A program made the translations under genes and the position numbers. Below are positions 17,263-25,369 of a stretch of 64,000 bases of DNA, piece by piece. Location of the stretch: assembly GCF_003205515.1 (NCBI RefSeq), contig NZ_KZ826491.1, forward strand, positions 26,117-90,116. The letters run 5' to 3'. The notes under the pieces are model-generated. The model was not told where the DNA came from and did no database searches. It saw only the letters and a list, made by a program, of their open reading frames with translations. Source of the DNA: Litorivita pollutaquae. GTDB lineage: Bacteria > Pseudomonadota > Alphaproteobacteria > Rhodobacterales > Rhodobacteraceae. Position 1 is the stretch's first letter; every line of letters starts with the position of its first letter.

Positions 17263-17628
17263 ATGCTCCTGCAGCCGGGTCAGATTCACCGCTCCAAATA
17301 TCAAAATGCACTGCGCGAAATGGCGCGCGCCGGTGTTGCGCCGCGTGATGCCGATCCTTGGGCGCAGCGCCTCTTGCGCCGCATCGGGGTGCCGCACCGA
17401 CCCGCGTTTTATCGAGATTTCTGGCACACGGTCGTGGTGAACGGGGTGTCGTTCGCGGCGATTTTCCTTCCGATATTGGCCCTGATCTACAATCGCGACA
17501 ATTTATTTTCGGCCCAGATTATCGTGGTTACGGGAGTTCTGGCTGGCGTTTTCTTTGGCATCGGCGCCGCATTGATCGCGCGCCGCAAAGCCATAGAATT
17601 CAAGCTTAGCTCTTGGGACGCATTGTAG
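17263..17628 (+). CDS. Small membrane protein (DUF6404-like)
   Basis: The product (121 aa from the ATG at 17263, 132 aa from a GTG at 17230) has a helical, basic N-terminal part (SKYQNALREMARAGV) and RIGVPHRPAFYRDFW. Two membrane segments follow (GVSFAAIFLPILALIYN and IIVVTGVLAGVFFGIGAALIA). The layout matches what I recall as DUF6404. A GGAAGGG stretch favours the ATG. Function is unknown. It is convergent with rsgA. Confidence 0.7.
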   Translation: MLLQPGQIHRSKYQNALREMARAGVAPRDADPWAQRLLRRIGVPHRPAFYRDFWHTVVVNGVSFAAIFLPILALIYNRDNLFSAQIIVVTGVLAGVFFGIGAALIARRKAIEFKLSSWDAL

Positions 17629-17680
17629 GGCTTCGGCGGGGAATGTCGGTGTGGAGAGGGTGCCGAATACCGGGGCGGGA

Positions 17681-18787
17681 TCAACGGCGATATTTGCCTT
17701 GCTTGCCCTGTTGCCCTTCGGATTGCACCCGTTTGTGAAACCGCGAAAGTTTCTTCTCGCGCCGCCGTTTTTCGCCGACGCTTTCGGTGTTGCGGTTGTC
17801 TTCATCGGTCAGCTTGCGCCAACGTTCGACCCGCTCGGCGTCCAACGCGCCGGCGTCAATCGCGGCGCCGATGGCACAACCCGGCTCGCCGTCATGCGCG
17901 CAATCGCGAAACCGGCAGGTGGCAGCCAGATCAACAATATCTTCGAACACGGTGTTGATGCCCGCCGCGGCGTCGATCAATCCCAATTCGCGCATCCCCG
18001 GCATGTCGATTAAAACGCCGCCGCCATCGAGCAAATGCAGGCTGCGGGCGGTGGTGGTGTGGCGGCCTTTGGCGTCATCCTCGCGGATGTCTCCTGTGGC
18101 TTGCGGCACGGATCGGGCGCGCAAAGCATCGCGGTCAATTCCCGTCAGCCCGTTGATCAACGTGGATTTCCCAACCCCGGACGAGCCGATAAAGGCCACG
18201 CTTTGTCCCGCCCCGCACCATTTGCGCAACCGCTTCAGGTCGTTTTCGTCCTTGGAATTCAGGGTTAAAACGGCTTCGATCCGGTCCGAGATCGCTTGTG
18301 CTTCGGCGGCATAATCTTCGGCGGGGCGGCCTGTGGCCAAATCGGTTTTTGTGAGCAAAATGACCGGGGTGGTGTCAGCCTCCAGCGCCAAGGCAACATA
18401 GCGTTCCAACCGCGCGACGTTGAAATCGGCATTGCAGGAGGTGACGATGAACAGCGTATCTACATTGGCCGCGATCAATTGAGGGCGCACTTCGGGACCG
18501 GCTGCGCGGCGGGTCAGCAGCGAGCGGCGGGTCAAGATGCGCACGACGCGGCCGGTGTCCTGGGCCAGAACCCAATCGCCGACGGCGACCTCGCCAGTGG
18601 TCAGCCCCGGCGGAAAATGCAACGCGACAGGACCCGCTTCATTGAGGCCCGTGGCGCCGGCGCGCTCCAGATGGGTGATGCGATAAAACCCGATACGCGC
18701 CTCGTCTTCGGTGATCTGATCGGCAAAATAGCGGCTCCAACCGAGATCGGCATTGCAATGCATGGGGGCGGCGGGCCTATCGGTCAT
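17681..18787 (-). CDS. rsgA: Ribosome small-subunit GTPase RsgA
   Basis: RsgA is a circularly permuted GTPase that helps the 30S subunit mature. The 368-residue protein has the permuted motif order: G4 (LLTKTDL) comes before G1 (GSSGVGKST) and G3 (DMPGMREL). An N-terminal OB-fold region (VAVGDWVLAQ) precedes them and the C-terminal zinc-binding knuckle (CRFRDCAHDGEPGC) follows. ATG 18787 is chosen; ATG 18763 is an alternative and neither has a strong ribosome site. The longer upstream frame would run through the SRP RNA and is rejected. Confidence 0.93.
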   Translation of the reverse strand: MTDRPAAPMHCNADLGWSRYFADQITEDEARIGFYRITHLERAGATGLNEAGPVALHFPPGLTTGEVAVGDWVLAQDTGRVVRILTRRSLLTRRAAGPEVRPQLIAANVDTLFIVTSCNADFNVARLERYVALALEADTTPVILLTKTDLATGRPAEDYAAEAQAISDRIEAVLTLNSKDENDLKRLRKWCGAGQSVAFIGSSGVGKSTLINGLTGIDRDALRARSVPQATGDIREDDAKGRHTTTARSLHLLDGGGVLIDMPGMRELGLIDAAAGINTVFEDIVDLAATCRFRDCAHDGEPGCAIGAAIDAGALDAERVERWRKLTDEDNRNTESVGEKRRREKKLSRFHKRVQSEGQQGKQGKYRR

Positions 18788-18979
18788 AGCGCGATAGGTT
18801 CGGGGCCGCAGCACGCCGAGCAGATTGGCCAATGGGAGGTGAGCCGCGCCAAATCCAGCGGTCAGGCGGCCGTCGGCAGGACATAAATGCAGATCATGAA
18901 CATCCCTCCGGTCGGGCATGGGTGGCAGGCAACCGGCCAATATAGGGCCGGTTTGCGTCCGCACGACGCGGCGGAGCAA

Positions 18980-19080
18980 GGTGAGAGGCTGGACAACGAC
19001 CCAAGCGGGGCTCGTTACGGCTGCTTCCTTCCGGATCTGACCGGGTTGGCGAGGCGCTCGCCCGCGCCAACCTCTCACGG
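18980..19080 (-). ncRNA. ffs: Bacterial small signal recognition particle RNA (4.5S RNA)
   Basis: On the minus strand the ends GTGAGAGG and CCTCTCAC pair to close a long hairpin. The apical SRP domain carries the invariant GGTCAGATCCGGAAGGAAGC, with the Ffh-binding internal loop and a tetraloop region. Length is about 100 nt. It lies upstream of rsgA on the same strand. The ends are set by the outer stem and could be off by a few bases. Confidence 0.95.
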
Positions 19081-19151
19081 CTGCATATAGGGGCAGCGCA
19101 GTGGATTCGCAAGCCTTACGCACGCGGTGTGTCCGAAGGGACACCTGCGGT

Positions 19152-19502
19152 TTATGGCGTGCGGATGCCGCAACGGATCTGCCCAAACAGGCCATAGCAC
19201 GCAAGCGTGCGGCCAAATCCGGTCATCGCGTAACGGTTATAAATCAAATGGTCGGTGAAATCCTGCCTCACCTGCGGTTTGACAATCTCAAAGCAGGCCG
19301 TGGCCGAGACCTTGCAAATTTCAGTCAGCCCCTCTGCCACGATCAAATTCTCGGGAATAAAACTTTGGGCCATCACCGCGCGGCGCAGGGCGCCGGGCAC
19401 ATGGTCCATAAGATCGGATGTCGTGGGGCGGGTCATGACCGCAGCGACAAGCCCAACGAAAACCGCCGCGAGACAGAGCCAGACGAGGGGAAGGGTGCGC
19501 AT
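19152..19502 (-). CDS. Small membrane-anchored or exported protein, unknown
   Basis: The 116-residue protein starts with a hydrophobic segment (LPLVWLCLAAVFVGLVAAVM) that could be a signal anchor. A mostly helical soluble part with three cysteines follows (EICKVSATACFEIV; TLACYGLFGQIRC). A good AGGACG ribosome site 7 bases before ATG 19502 fixes the start; the upstream extension is discarded. It lies between the SRP RNA and a nucleotidase gene on the same strand. I recognise no family. Confidence 0.65.
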   Translation of the reverse strand: MRTLPLVWLCLAAVFVGLVAAVMTRPTTSDLMDHVPGALRRAVMAQSFIPENLIVAEGLTEICKVSATACFEIVKPQVRQDFTDHLIYNRYAMTGFGRTLACYGLFGQIRCGIRTP

Positions 19503-19650
19503 GTGAAACGTCCTGTTGTTAATCCCCGCGCGAAGGCGGCGGGCGGTGCGCATGCAAAATCCGATTTCGCGGCAGATGTCTAGATGAAGTGTCGGCGTGC
19601 GCGTGCCGCAGGGGAGGCCGCCCGCCTTGGCGCGCATGCCGTCCGCGTGA

Positions 19651-21648
19651 TTACAAAGTCAGCCGGAAGCGGGTAAACCCGCTGTCTAGATCGCCAAGGA
19701 GTTCAGGCGCAAAATGGGCGATTTCATCGATGTGGGCGCGGGCGGACGGCGAGGTGTCAAATAACACTGTCGCCTTCCCTGCCGGAACAAAGGACCAAAT
19801 TTCGCGATGGTCCAGGCCTTCGGCGGCACCCGATTGAACATAGTCGAGCAGGATGTCGCGGCTTGTCTTATGACCACGCAGGACGACGCTATCGCCTTCG
19901 GCCCCGGGGAAGTCACCGCCGCCGCCGGCCCGAAAAGAATTGGTTGCGACCAGAAAACGCGCCCCGGGTTCGACCAATGCGCCATTGTGGCGCAGATTTG
20001 TGATGCGGCATGCGGCGGGGTTTTGCATCTGTCCGCGTGCGGTAAACCGCGAAGGTTGGGTCAGGTCGATTTCATAGGTCAGCCCGTCAATCACGTCGAA
20101 ATTATAGCTGGGGAAATCGGGGTCGAGCAGCATTTGATCTTGGCCCCCTGCCGTGATCTGGCAAAAGGCCCCCGCCGCACGTTCGAGCCATCCGGCCAAT
20201 TGTGTGCCCGTCACATGAACCGCGCGAAACATATTGGGAAAAACGTAGAGATCGGCCAGATTGCCAATCGTCAGCGCGCCAGAGGTCAGGTCGGTGTAAT
20301 TGTCCGGCCCGCCGCGCCCCCCGGTTTTGAAGGGGGCGGCGGCGGACAGCACGGGCAATCCCTCCCATTCAGTGCCTTCGATGAGGCTGCGCAGGTGGTG
20401 GCTTTGGGCTTGGGTGACCATCTGAACCGACGCATCGGTGCCCAGCATCGAGAAATAGCTATGCACTGCGCGGTCGATCGCCCCCACGGGGCGGCGTAAG
20501 TACGATAGCGTTTCAGCATGTGCGGTCTCGGTACAGGCGAGCACCTCTTCGTCTTCTTCAATCAAAGGCAGCAAACGATGATCCGCGCCGCGGGCGGCGG
20601 TGGGAATCAATCGGCTTTCGTGGCTTTTGACCCGCCAGATGTTGCCCTCGCGCAGCAAGGTCAGATCAATTTGTCCCAACACATTGCCGCCGAACCCCGG
20701 CATGATGGCGGGGGTGCCGCATAGGGTGCCGGCGTCGGGATCGATTTGGGGGCTGGCGGCGTGATCCGGCCCCGGAAATTGCAGATGGCTATGTCCGCAG
20801 ACCATCGCGTCGATACCGGCGATGCCCGCCAACGGAATAGCCGCGTGCTCCATGTCCGGGCGGTACTGTTCATCGCCAATGCCCGAATGGCATAGGGCGA
20901 TGACGATATCGGCGCCCTCTGCCCGAATTTTTGGCACCAAGGTGCGGGCGGTTTCGACGATGTCCCGGATTTCCACGCGTCCGAGGACATGCCTACGGTC
21001 CCAGACCATCACCTGTGGCGGCAGTACAGAGAAAAACCCGACGCGCAGAGGCTGGGTAGAGCCATCGTCACAGGTGATTTGCCGCGACAGGATGGCAAAG
21101 GGCGGCATGAAGGATTGTTCGAAAATGCTGTGGCGTTGGGCTTGGGCGGGGGAAAATACATTCGAGGAAATCACTGGAAACCGGGCATCGTTTAGGGCGG
21201 TTTCGAGGAAGTCGATGCCGAAGTTGAATTCGTGATTGCCCAGACCAACGACATCATAGTTCAGCCGATTCATCGCCGCGATGGCCGGGTGGGACGCGGG
21301 GTTGTCATCTGGGCGCTCATAGGCGATGTAATCCCCAATCAAGCTACCCTGTAGGAAATCGCCATTGTCCACCAATAGGCTGTTTTCGGCGCTGTGCCGC
21401 TGTTGGCGCACCAATGTTGCGATCCGTGCCAAACCACCCGCAGCAGAGGGCCGGTCGGCAAAATAGTCATATCCACGCAGGTTGATATGCATGTCGGACG
21501 TGGCCAGAAGCCGAAGCGTTGCTTGCGCCGAAGCATGGGGCGCAGCGGGATTTGGGAGCGGATATGACAAGGTGGACCTGTTTGGTTTTAGTAGCAGAGT
21601 GGCGGGGTTGTGCGTCTTAGGCACAGGGTAGGCTTGCATAAACAGCAT
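19651..21648 (-). CDS. cpdB: Bifunctional 2',3'-cyclic-nucleotide 2'-phosphodiesterase/3'-nucleotidase
   Basis: The protein (665 aa from ATG 21648) is a metallophosphatase that hydrolyses 2',3'-cyclic nucleotides and 3'-nucleotides. The metal-binding blocks are in order: LLATSDMHINLRGYDYF, LVDNGDFLQGS, GLGNHEFNFG, ALCHSGIG and GHSHLQFPG. A C-terminal 5'-nucleotidase domain follows (GGRGGPDNYTDL, NSFRAGGGGDFPG). E. coli CpdB is periplasmic, but no clear signal peptide is visible here and the first ~50 residues look unstructured. A GTG at 21678 would add 10 residues. Transcribed divergently from nudC. Confidence 0.9.
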   Translation of the reverse strand: MLFMQAYPVPKTHNPATLLLKPNRSTLSYPLPNPAAPHASAQATLRLLATSDMHINLRGYDYFADRPSAAGGLARIATLVRQQRHSAENSLLVDNGDFLQGSLIGDYIAYERPDDNPASHPAIAAMNRLNYDVVGLGNHEFNFGIDFLETALNDARFPVISSNVFSPAQAQRHSIFEQSFMPPFAILSRQITCDDGSTQPLRVGFFSVLPPQVMVWDRRHVLGRVEIRDIVETARTLVPKIRAEGADIVIALCHSGIGDEQYRPDMEHAAIPLAGIAGIDAMVCGHSHLQFPGPDHAASPQIDPDAGTLCGTPAIMPGFGGNVLGQIDLTLLREGNIWRVKSHESRLIPTAARGADHRLLPLIEEDEEVLACTETAHAETLSYLRRPVGAIDRAVHSYFSMLGTDASVQMVTQAQSHHLRSLIEGTEWEGLPVLSAAAPFKTGGRGGPDNYTDLTSGALTIGNLADLYVFPNMFRAVHVTGTQLAGWLERAAGAFCQITAGGQDQMLLDPDFPSYNFDVIDGLTYEIDLTQPSRFTARGQMQNPAACRITNLRHNGALVEPGARFLVATNSFRAGGGGDFPGAEGDSVVLRGHKTSRDILLDYVQSGAAEGLDHREIWSFVPAGKATVLFDTSPSARAHIDEIAHFAPELLGDLDSGFTRFRLTL

Positions 21649-21845
21649 CACTTGAAACTTCCGCCCCTGTCTTAACACAATGTTTTATATAGGCAATCAA
21701 CTTTAGGCTGTATTTGCAAAAAAAATTCAAGTGTGGTGAATGTGCTGTGCATTGCACTTTGTTGGTTGTCGGGGCATCACTCACTTATGCGGCACGTATG
21801 GGCGATATCGGGGTGCATGGATGAGCGGCTGAGAAAGGGACGCGC

Positions 21846-22817
21846 ATGAGAATTGCAGAGACGGTGACATTTGGCGGCGCGGGATTGGACCGTGCGGGCG
21901 AGGTGCGCAGCGATCCTGCGGCGCTGGCAGCGGCGCAGGCTGCACCAAGCAGCCGTACGATGGCGCTCTGGCGCGGAAAGCCGTTGATCGCGGATCGGGG
22001 GCTGGGCGGATTGATGTTGCTGCCGATGGACCACCCGATCTTCGAACAGGCCTCTGAGGCAAGGATTTTGCTCGGGCGTGACAGGCACGGCGCATATCTA
22101 TTCGCCGCCGATCTGTCCGATTGGGAGCCCGAAGAAAGTGACGCGGCGCAGATGGGTAACTTTCTGGATCGCTCGTTGCAGGCGCACCCGGCTGTGCCCG
22201 AGGGGGCATTCGCGGAATTGCGGCTTGTGATGGCGGCGCAACTGGATCCGATGGAGGCCGAATTAGTGGCCTCGGCCCTTGCGAATTTCAATTGGCACCG
22301 AAGCCATATGTTCTGCTCGAAATGTGGAAAGCCGTCACAGATGGCCCTGGCCGGATGGCAACGCATTTGCCCCGCCTGTGGCAGCGAGCATTACCCACGC
22401 ACTGATCCGGTGGTCATCATGTTGATCACGCATGGCAATTCGGTATTGATGGGGCGCTCGCCAGGGTGGCCCGAAGGGATGTATTCGCTGTTGGCGGGAT
22501 TCGTGGAATCGGGCGAGCCAATCGAAGGCGCTGTGCGCCGCGAGGTGTTCGAGGAAACTCAGGTGCGTGTCGGGGAGGTCGAATATCTGGCCAGTCAACC
22601 ATGGCCGTTTCCCAATTCTTTGATGTTCGGGTGCTGGGGGGCGGCGCTGAGCACCGAGGTCACCATTGATCCAAAAGAAATCGAGGCGGCGCGTTGGTTC
22701 ACCCGCGAAGAGATCCTATCCGCATTTGCCGGCCAAAACCCCGAGATGTTGCCTGCACGGAAAGGTGCAATTGCACATTTTATTCTACGCAACTGGCTTG
22801 CGGACAGATTGGATTAG
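21846..22817 (+). CDS. nudC: NAD(+) diphosphatase (Nudix hydrolase)
   Basis: NudC splits NADH into NMNH and AMP and can remove NAD caps from RNA. The 323-residue protein has an N-terminal domain, a four-cysteine zinc site (CSKCGKPSQM...ICPACGSEHYPR) and the Nudix box (GFVESGEPIEGAVRREVFEE). It also has the family-specific SQPWPFPNSLM after the box, which sets NudC apart from other Nudix enzymes. The ribosome site is AGGGAC. It is divergent from cpdB and ahead of a SRPBCC gene in the same direction. Confidence 0.95.
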   Translation: MRIAETVTFGGAGLDRAGEVRSDPAALAAAQAAPSSRTMALWRGKPLIADRGLGGLMLLPMDHPIFEQASEARILLGRDRHGAYLFAADLSDWEPEESDAAQMGNFLDRSLQAHPAVPEGAFAELRLVMAAQLDPMEAELVASALANFNWHRSHMFCSKCGKPSQMALAGWQRICPACGSEHYPRTDPVVIMLITHGNSVLMGRSPGWPEGMYSLLAGFVESGEPIEGAVRREVFEETQVRVGEVEYLASQPWPFPNSLMFGCWGAALSTEVTIDPKEIEAARWFTREEILSAFAGQNPEMLPARKGAIAHFILRNWLADRLD

Positions 22818-22866
22818 GGCGAGACTGAACGCTCAGAAAATCGGCTAACCGGCGAGAGCAGACACG

Positions 22867-23334
22867 ATGCAGTTTACCACCCGCGAAGATATCGAAGCCC
22901 CGATCGAGCACGTGTTTGCGCAGGTGTCGGATTTTTCGGGGTTCGAGCGGTCGGTTTTGCGGCGCGGGGCCGAGGTTGAGCGGGTCGAGGACCGACCTGT
23001 GCCGAGTGCAGGTATGGCATGGGACGTGCGGTTTCCGATGCGTGGCAAGACCCGTGACATGCATGTCGAAATGACCGAATACGATGCACCCAACCACATG
23101 GTCTTCAAATCGACCTCGCAGGGAATCGAAGGCGAATTGCGGCTGGATCTGGTGGCGTTGTCGCGCGGGCGCACACGGCTCAGTCTGAGTGTTGAACTTG
23201 CCCCGAAAACCCTGTCGGCGCGGCTTTTGGTGCAATCTTTGAAATTGGCGCGCACCAATTTGAACAAGCGGTTTCATCTCAAAGTGGCCGGCTACGCCAA
23301 AGAGCTTGAAGATCGTTTTGCTCGCACGGCCTGA
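22867..23334 (+). CDS. SRPBCC-family protein
   Basis: A 155-residue protein shows the START/SRPBCC pattern: an N-terminal strand with REDIEAPIEHVFAQVSDFSG and an antiparallel sheet with RFPMRGKTRDMHVEM. A long C-terminal helix follows (LARTNLNKRFHLKVAGYAKELEDRF). The fold binds hydrophobic ligands in a deep cavity; the ligand is unknown. It is 49 bases downstream of nudC and could share its transcript. Confidence 0.8.
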   Translation: MQFTTREDIEAPIEHVFAQVSDFSGFERSVLRRGAEVERVEDRPVPSAGMAWDVRFPMRGKTRDMHVEMTEYDAPNHMVFKSTSQGIEGELRLDLVALSRGRTRLSLSVELAPKTLSARLLVQSLKLARTNLNKRFHLKVAGYAKELEDRFARTA

Positions 23335-23363
23335 GGCGGTCCGCGCCGGGCGTTAGGGCTTAG

Positions 23364-23507
23364 TCAAAGCGCTCTAAGAGTGATCACCTCTGGCGGCGCT
23401 TGTAGAACCTCGATTTGCGGCTCGCGCAATTGTTCCGAAAGTACCAGAGCGACGGCGCCGACCAAGAGACTGGCAAGAGTGAGCGCGCTAAGCCAAAGAG
23501 GTTTCAT
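23364..23507 (-). CDS. Possible small membrane peptide of 47 aa, unknown
   Basis: A short frame from ATG 23507 follows a reasonable AAGGAT ribosome site. It would encode one membrane helix (LWLSALTLASLLVGAVALVL) plus a short tail rich in E, P and V. It lies in the gap between two convergent genes. Single-helix peptides like this are easy to over-call; the ribosome site and clean hydrophobic segment are the only support. Confidence 0.4.
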   Translation of the reverse strand: MKPLWLSALTLASLLVGAVALVLSEQLREPQIEVLQAPPEVITLRAL

Positions 23508-23681
23508 CGGGTCATCCTTTCGATCAATGTCCTTGGTGATACGGTGGCCGTCGGTCCTTCCGTCGCAGAATGCGCAAATGAAATGCATAAATGAATAACA
23601 CCCCACAAATTTGTAGCGCGCTTTTCGGGTTTTCCGGCGGTAGAGGCCGGCGAAGACGCAAAGCGCCCTGTCGAGTGATGG

Positions 23682-24524
23682 CTAACTGTCGTTTTGCGGC
23701 ACTTTCGCCGCTGGATAGACGCCCAGCAAGGTCATCGAATTGGTAAAATAATCCAATTCATCCAGCGCAAGTTGCACGTTGCGGTCGTCAGGATGGCCGT
23801 CGATATCGGCGTAAAACTGCGTCGCAGTGAAAGAGCCGCCCACCATATAGCTTTCCAGCTTGGTCATGTTGATGCCATTGGTGGCAAACCCGCCCATGGC
23901 TTTGTACAAGGCGGCGGGAATGTTGCGCACTTCAAAGATAAAAGTGCTCTTCATGCCGCCATTGCCGCGCCGCGACAGATCCGGAGTGCGCGACATGATC
24001 AAAAACCGCGTGGTGTTGTTGGATTGATCCTCGATATGGCGGGCCAATATATCAAGCCCGTAGATCTCGCCGGCAAGTTCGCTGGCCAATGCTGCGTTGC
24101 GTTTGTCATCTTGTTGGGAGATCAACAGTGCCGATCCGGCGGTATCCGCGCCCGTGATCCGCTCTATGCCGTGTTTGCTTAGAAATTCGCGGCATTGTCC
24201 CAACAACATGGAATGTGAGGTGGCCGAGGTCACCTCGTCCAACGTGGTGCCGGGCAGGGCGAGCAGGTTGATATGTACCCGCACGTATGCTTCGTCGACA
24301 ATATGCAAGCCCGACGCCGGCAACAGGTGATGGATATCGGCCACGCGCCCGAAGGTGGAATTTTCCACGGGAAGCATTGCCAATTCCGCCTCGCCTTTGC
24401 GGATCGCTTCGATGGCGTCTTCAAAGGTGCTGCAGGCCATCGGTTCATACTCAGGCAAAGCCTCGCGACAGGCTTGATGCGAATAGGCGCCCAGTTCGCC
24501 TTGGAAAGCCACTCGTTTCGTCAT
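23682..24524 (-). CDS. pheA: Prephenate dehydratase
   Basis: PheA converts prephenate to phenylpyruvate in phenylalanine synthesis. The 280-residue stand-alone enzyme begins RVAFQGELGAYSHQAC, and has the conserved LPVENSTFGRV and the catalytic-region NNTTRFLIM. A C-terminal ACT domain follows (TFIFEVRNIPAALYKAMGGF, then KLESYMVGGSFTATQFYADI, the ESRP-like feedback site). There is no chorismate-mutase part, as usual in this group. The start at 24524 fits the family; the upstream extension does not. It is divergent from the cytochrome c gene. Confidence 0.95.
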   Translation of the reverse strand: MTKRVAFQGELGAYSHQACREALPEYEPMACSTFEDAIEAIRKGEAELAMLPVENSTFGRVADIHHLLPASGLHIVDEAYVRVHINLLALPGTTLDEVTSATSHSMLLGQCREFLSKHGIERITGADTAGSALLISQQDDKRNAALASELAGEIYGLDILARHIEDQSNNTTRFLIMSRTPDLSRRGNGGMKSTFIFEVRNIPAALYKAMGGFATNGINMTKLESYMVGGSFTATQFYADIDGHPDDRNVQLALDELDYFTNSMTLLGVYPAAKVPQNDS

Positions 24525-24669
24525 TCGTCCAATATTCCCGTCTATAAACCATCCAAAGAGGTGCAAAATACGCGTCGAGGCGTTTGGTCGCGGAAACTAT
24601 ACCTTGCGTTCGGTAAGGGGAAGCGAATACATACGCGCCCAAAGACACCGATTTAGAACAGGCTGATCC

Positions 24670-25194
24670 ATGTTTGATACAATGACACTGACGAAAGCTT
24701 TGGGCGCGGGTTGTGGCACTTTGCTGGTATTCTTGCTGGGCAATTTCACGGCCGATATGCTGTTTGAAACCGGCGGCGGTCATGGCGAGGGCGATCACGC
24801 CGCTGGCTATGTCATCGAAGTGGCGAGCGATGAAGGCGCGGCTTCGGAGGCCGAAGAGGGCCCGACATTTGAAGAGCTTCTTGCTTCGGCGGATGTTGGC
24901 AAGGGCGCGAAGGTTTTCGGCAAATGCAAAGCCTGCCACAAGGTTGAAGATGGTGCGAATGCCACCGGTCCTTTCCTGTACGGCATTGTGAACCGGGCCG
25001 TTGGAGCCGTTGACGGATTTGGATATTCCGGTGCCTTGGTGGCGGTGGCCGAAACCTGGACGCCTGAGAATCTTGACCATTTCCTTGAGAACCCCAAAGG
25101 CTTCGCGCCGGGCACCAAAATGTCCTTCGCGGGTTTGAAAAAACCTGCTGACCGCGCCAATTTGATCGCCTATCTCGACACGCTCGGCGACTAA
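24670..25194 (+). CDS. Membrane-anchored cytochrome c (CycM / cytochrome cy type)
   Basis: The 174-residue protein has an uncleaved N-terminal helix (LGAGCGTLLVFLLGNFTADM), an acidic linker and a class I cytochrome c domain. Haem is bound by CKACH, the axial Met lies in GTKMSF, and the C-terminal helix is ADRANLIAYLDTL. Such anchored cytochromes carry electrons from the bc1 complex to terminal oxidases, including the cbb3 oxidase encoded at 34.5-38 kb. A strong terminator follows. Confidence 0.9.
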   Translation: MFDTMTLTKALGAGCGTLLVFLLGNFTADMLFETGGGHGEGDHAAGYVIEVASDEGAASEAEEGPTFEELLASADVGKGAKVFGKCKACHKVEDGANATGPFLYGIVNRAVGAVDGFGYSGALVAVAETWTPENLDHFLENPKGFAPGTKMSFAGLKKPADRANLIAYLDTLGD

Positions 25195-25217
25195 GCTTGC
25201 GCACTGATTTTATTTGG

Positions 25218-25251
25218 AAAAGGCCGCATCTCTTGTGATGCGGCCTTTTTT
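25218..25251 (+). terminator. Rho-independent terminator of the cytochrome c gene
   Basis: AAGGCCGCATC and GATGCGGCCTT form an 11-bp stem with a 6-base loop, followed by T6. It lies 24 bases after the stop. Confidence 0.92.
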
Positions 25252-25369
25252 GCGTTTTCCGGCTCTGATCACGCTTGCCTCACGCAATCTCAACTTGAAA
25301 CTCCGGTGCTGCCTCCGCTAGCCTTGACCAAACTGTCAGCCGGACATTCCGGTGCTGAGGAGGACACGT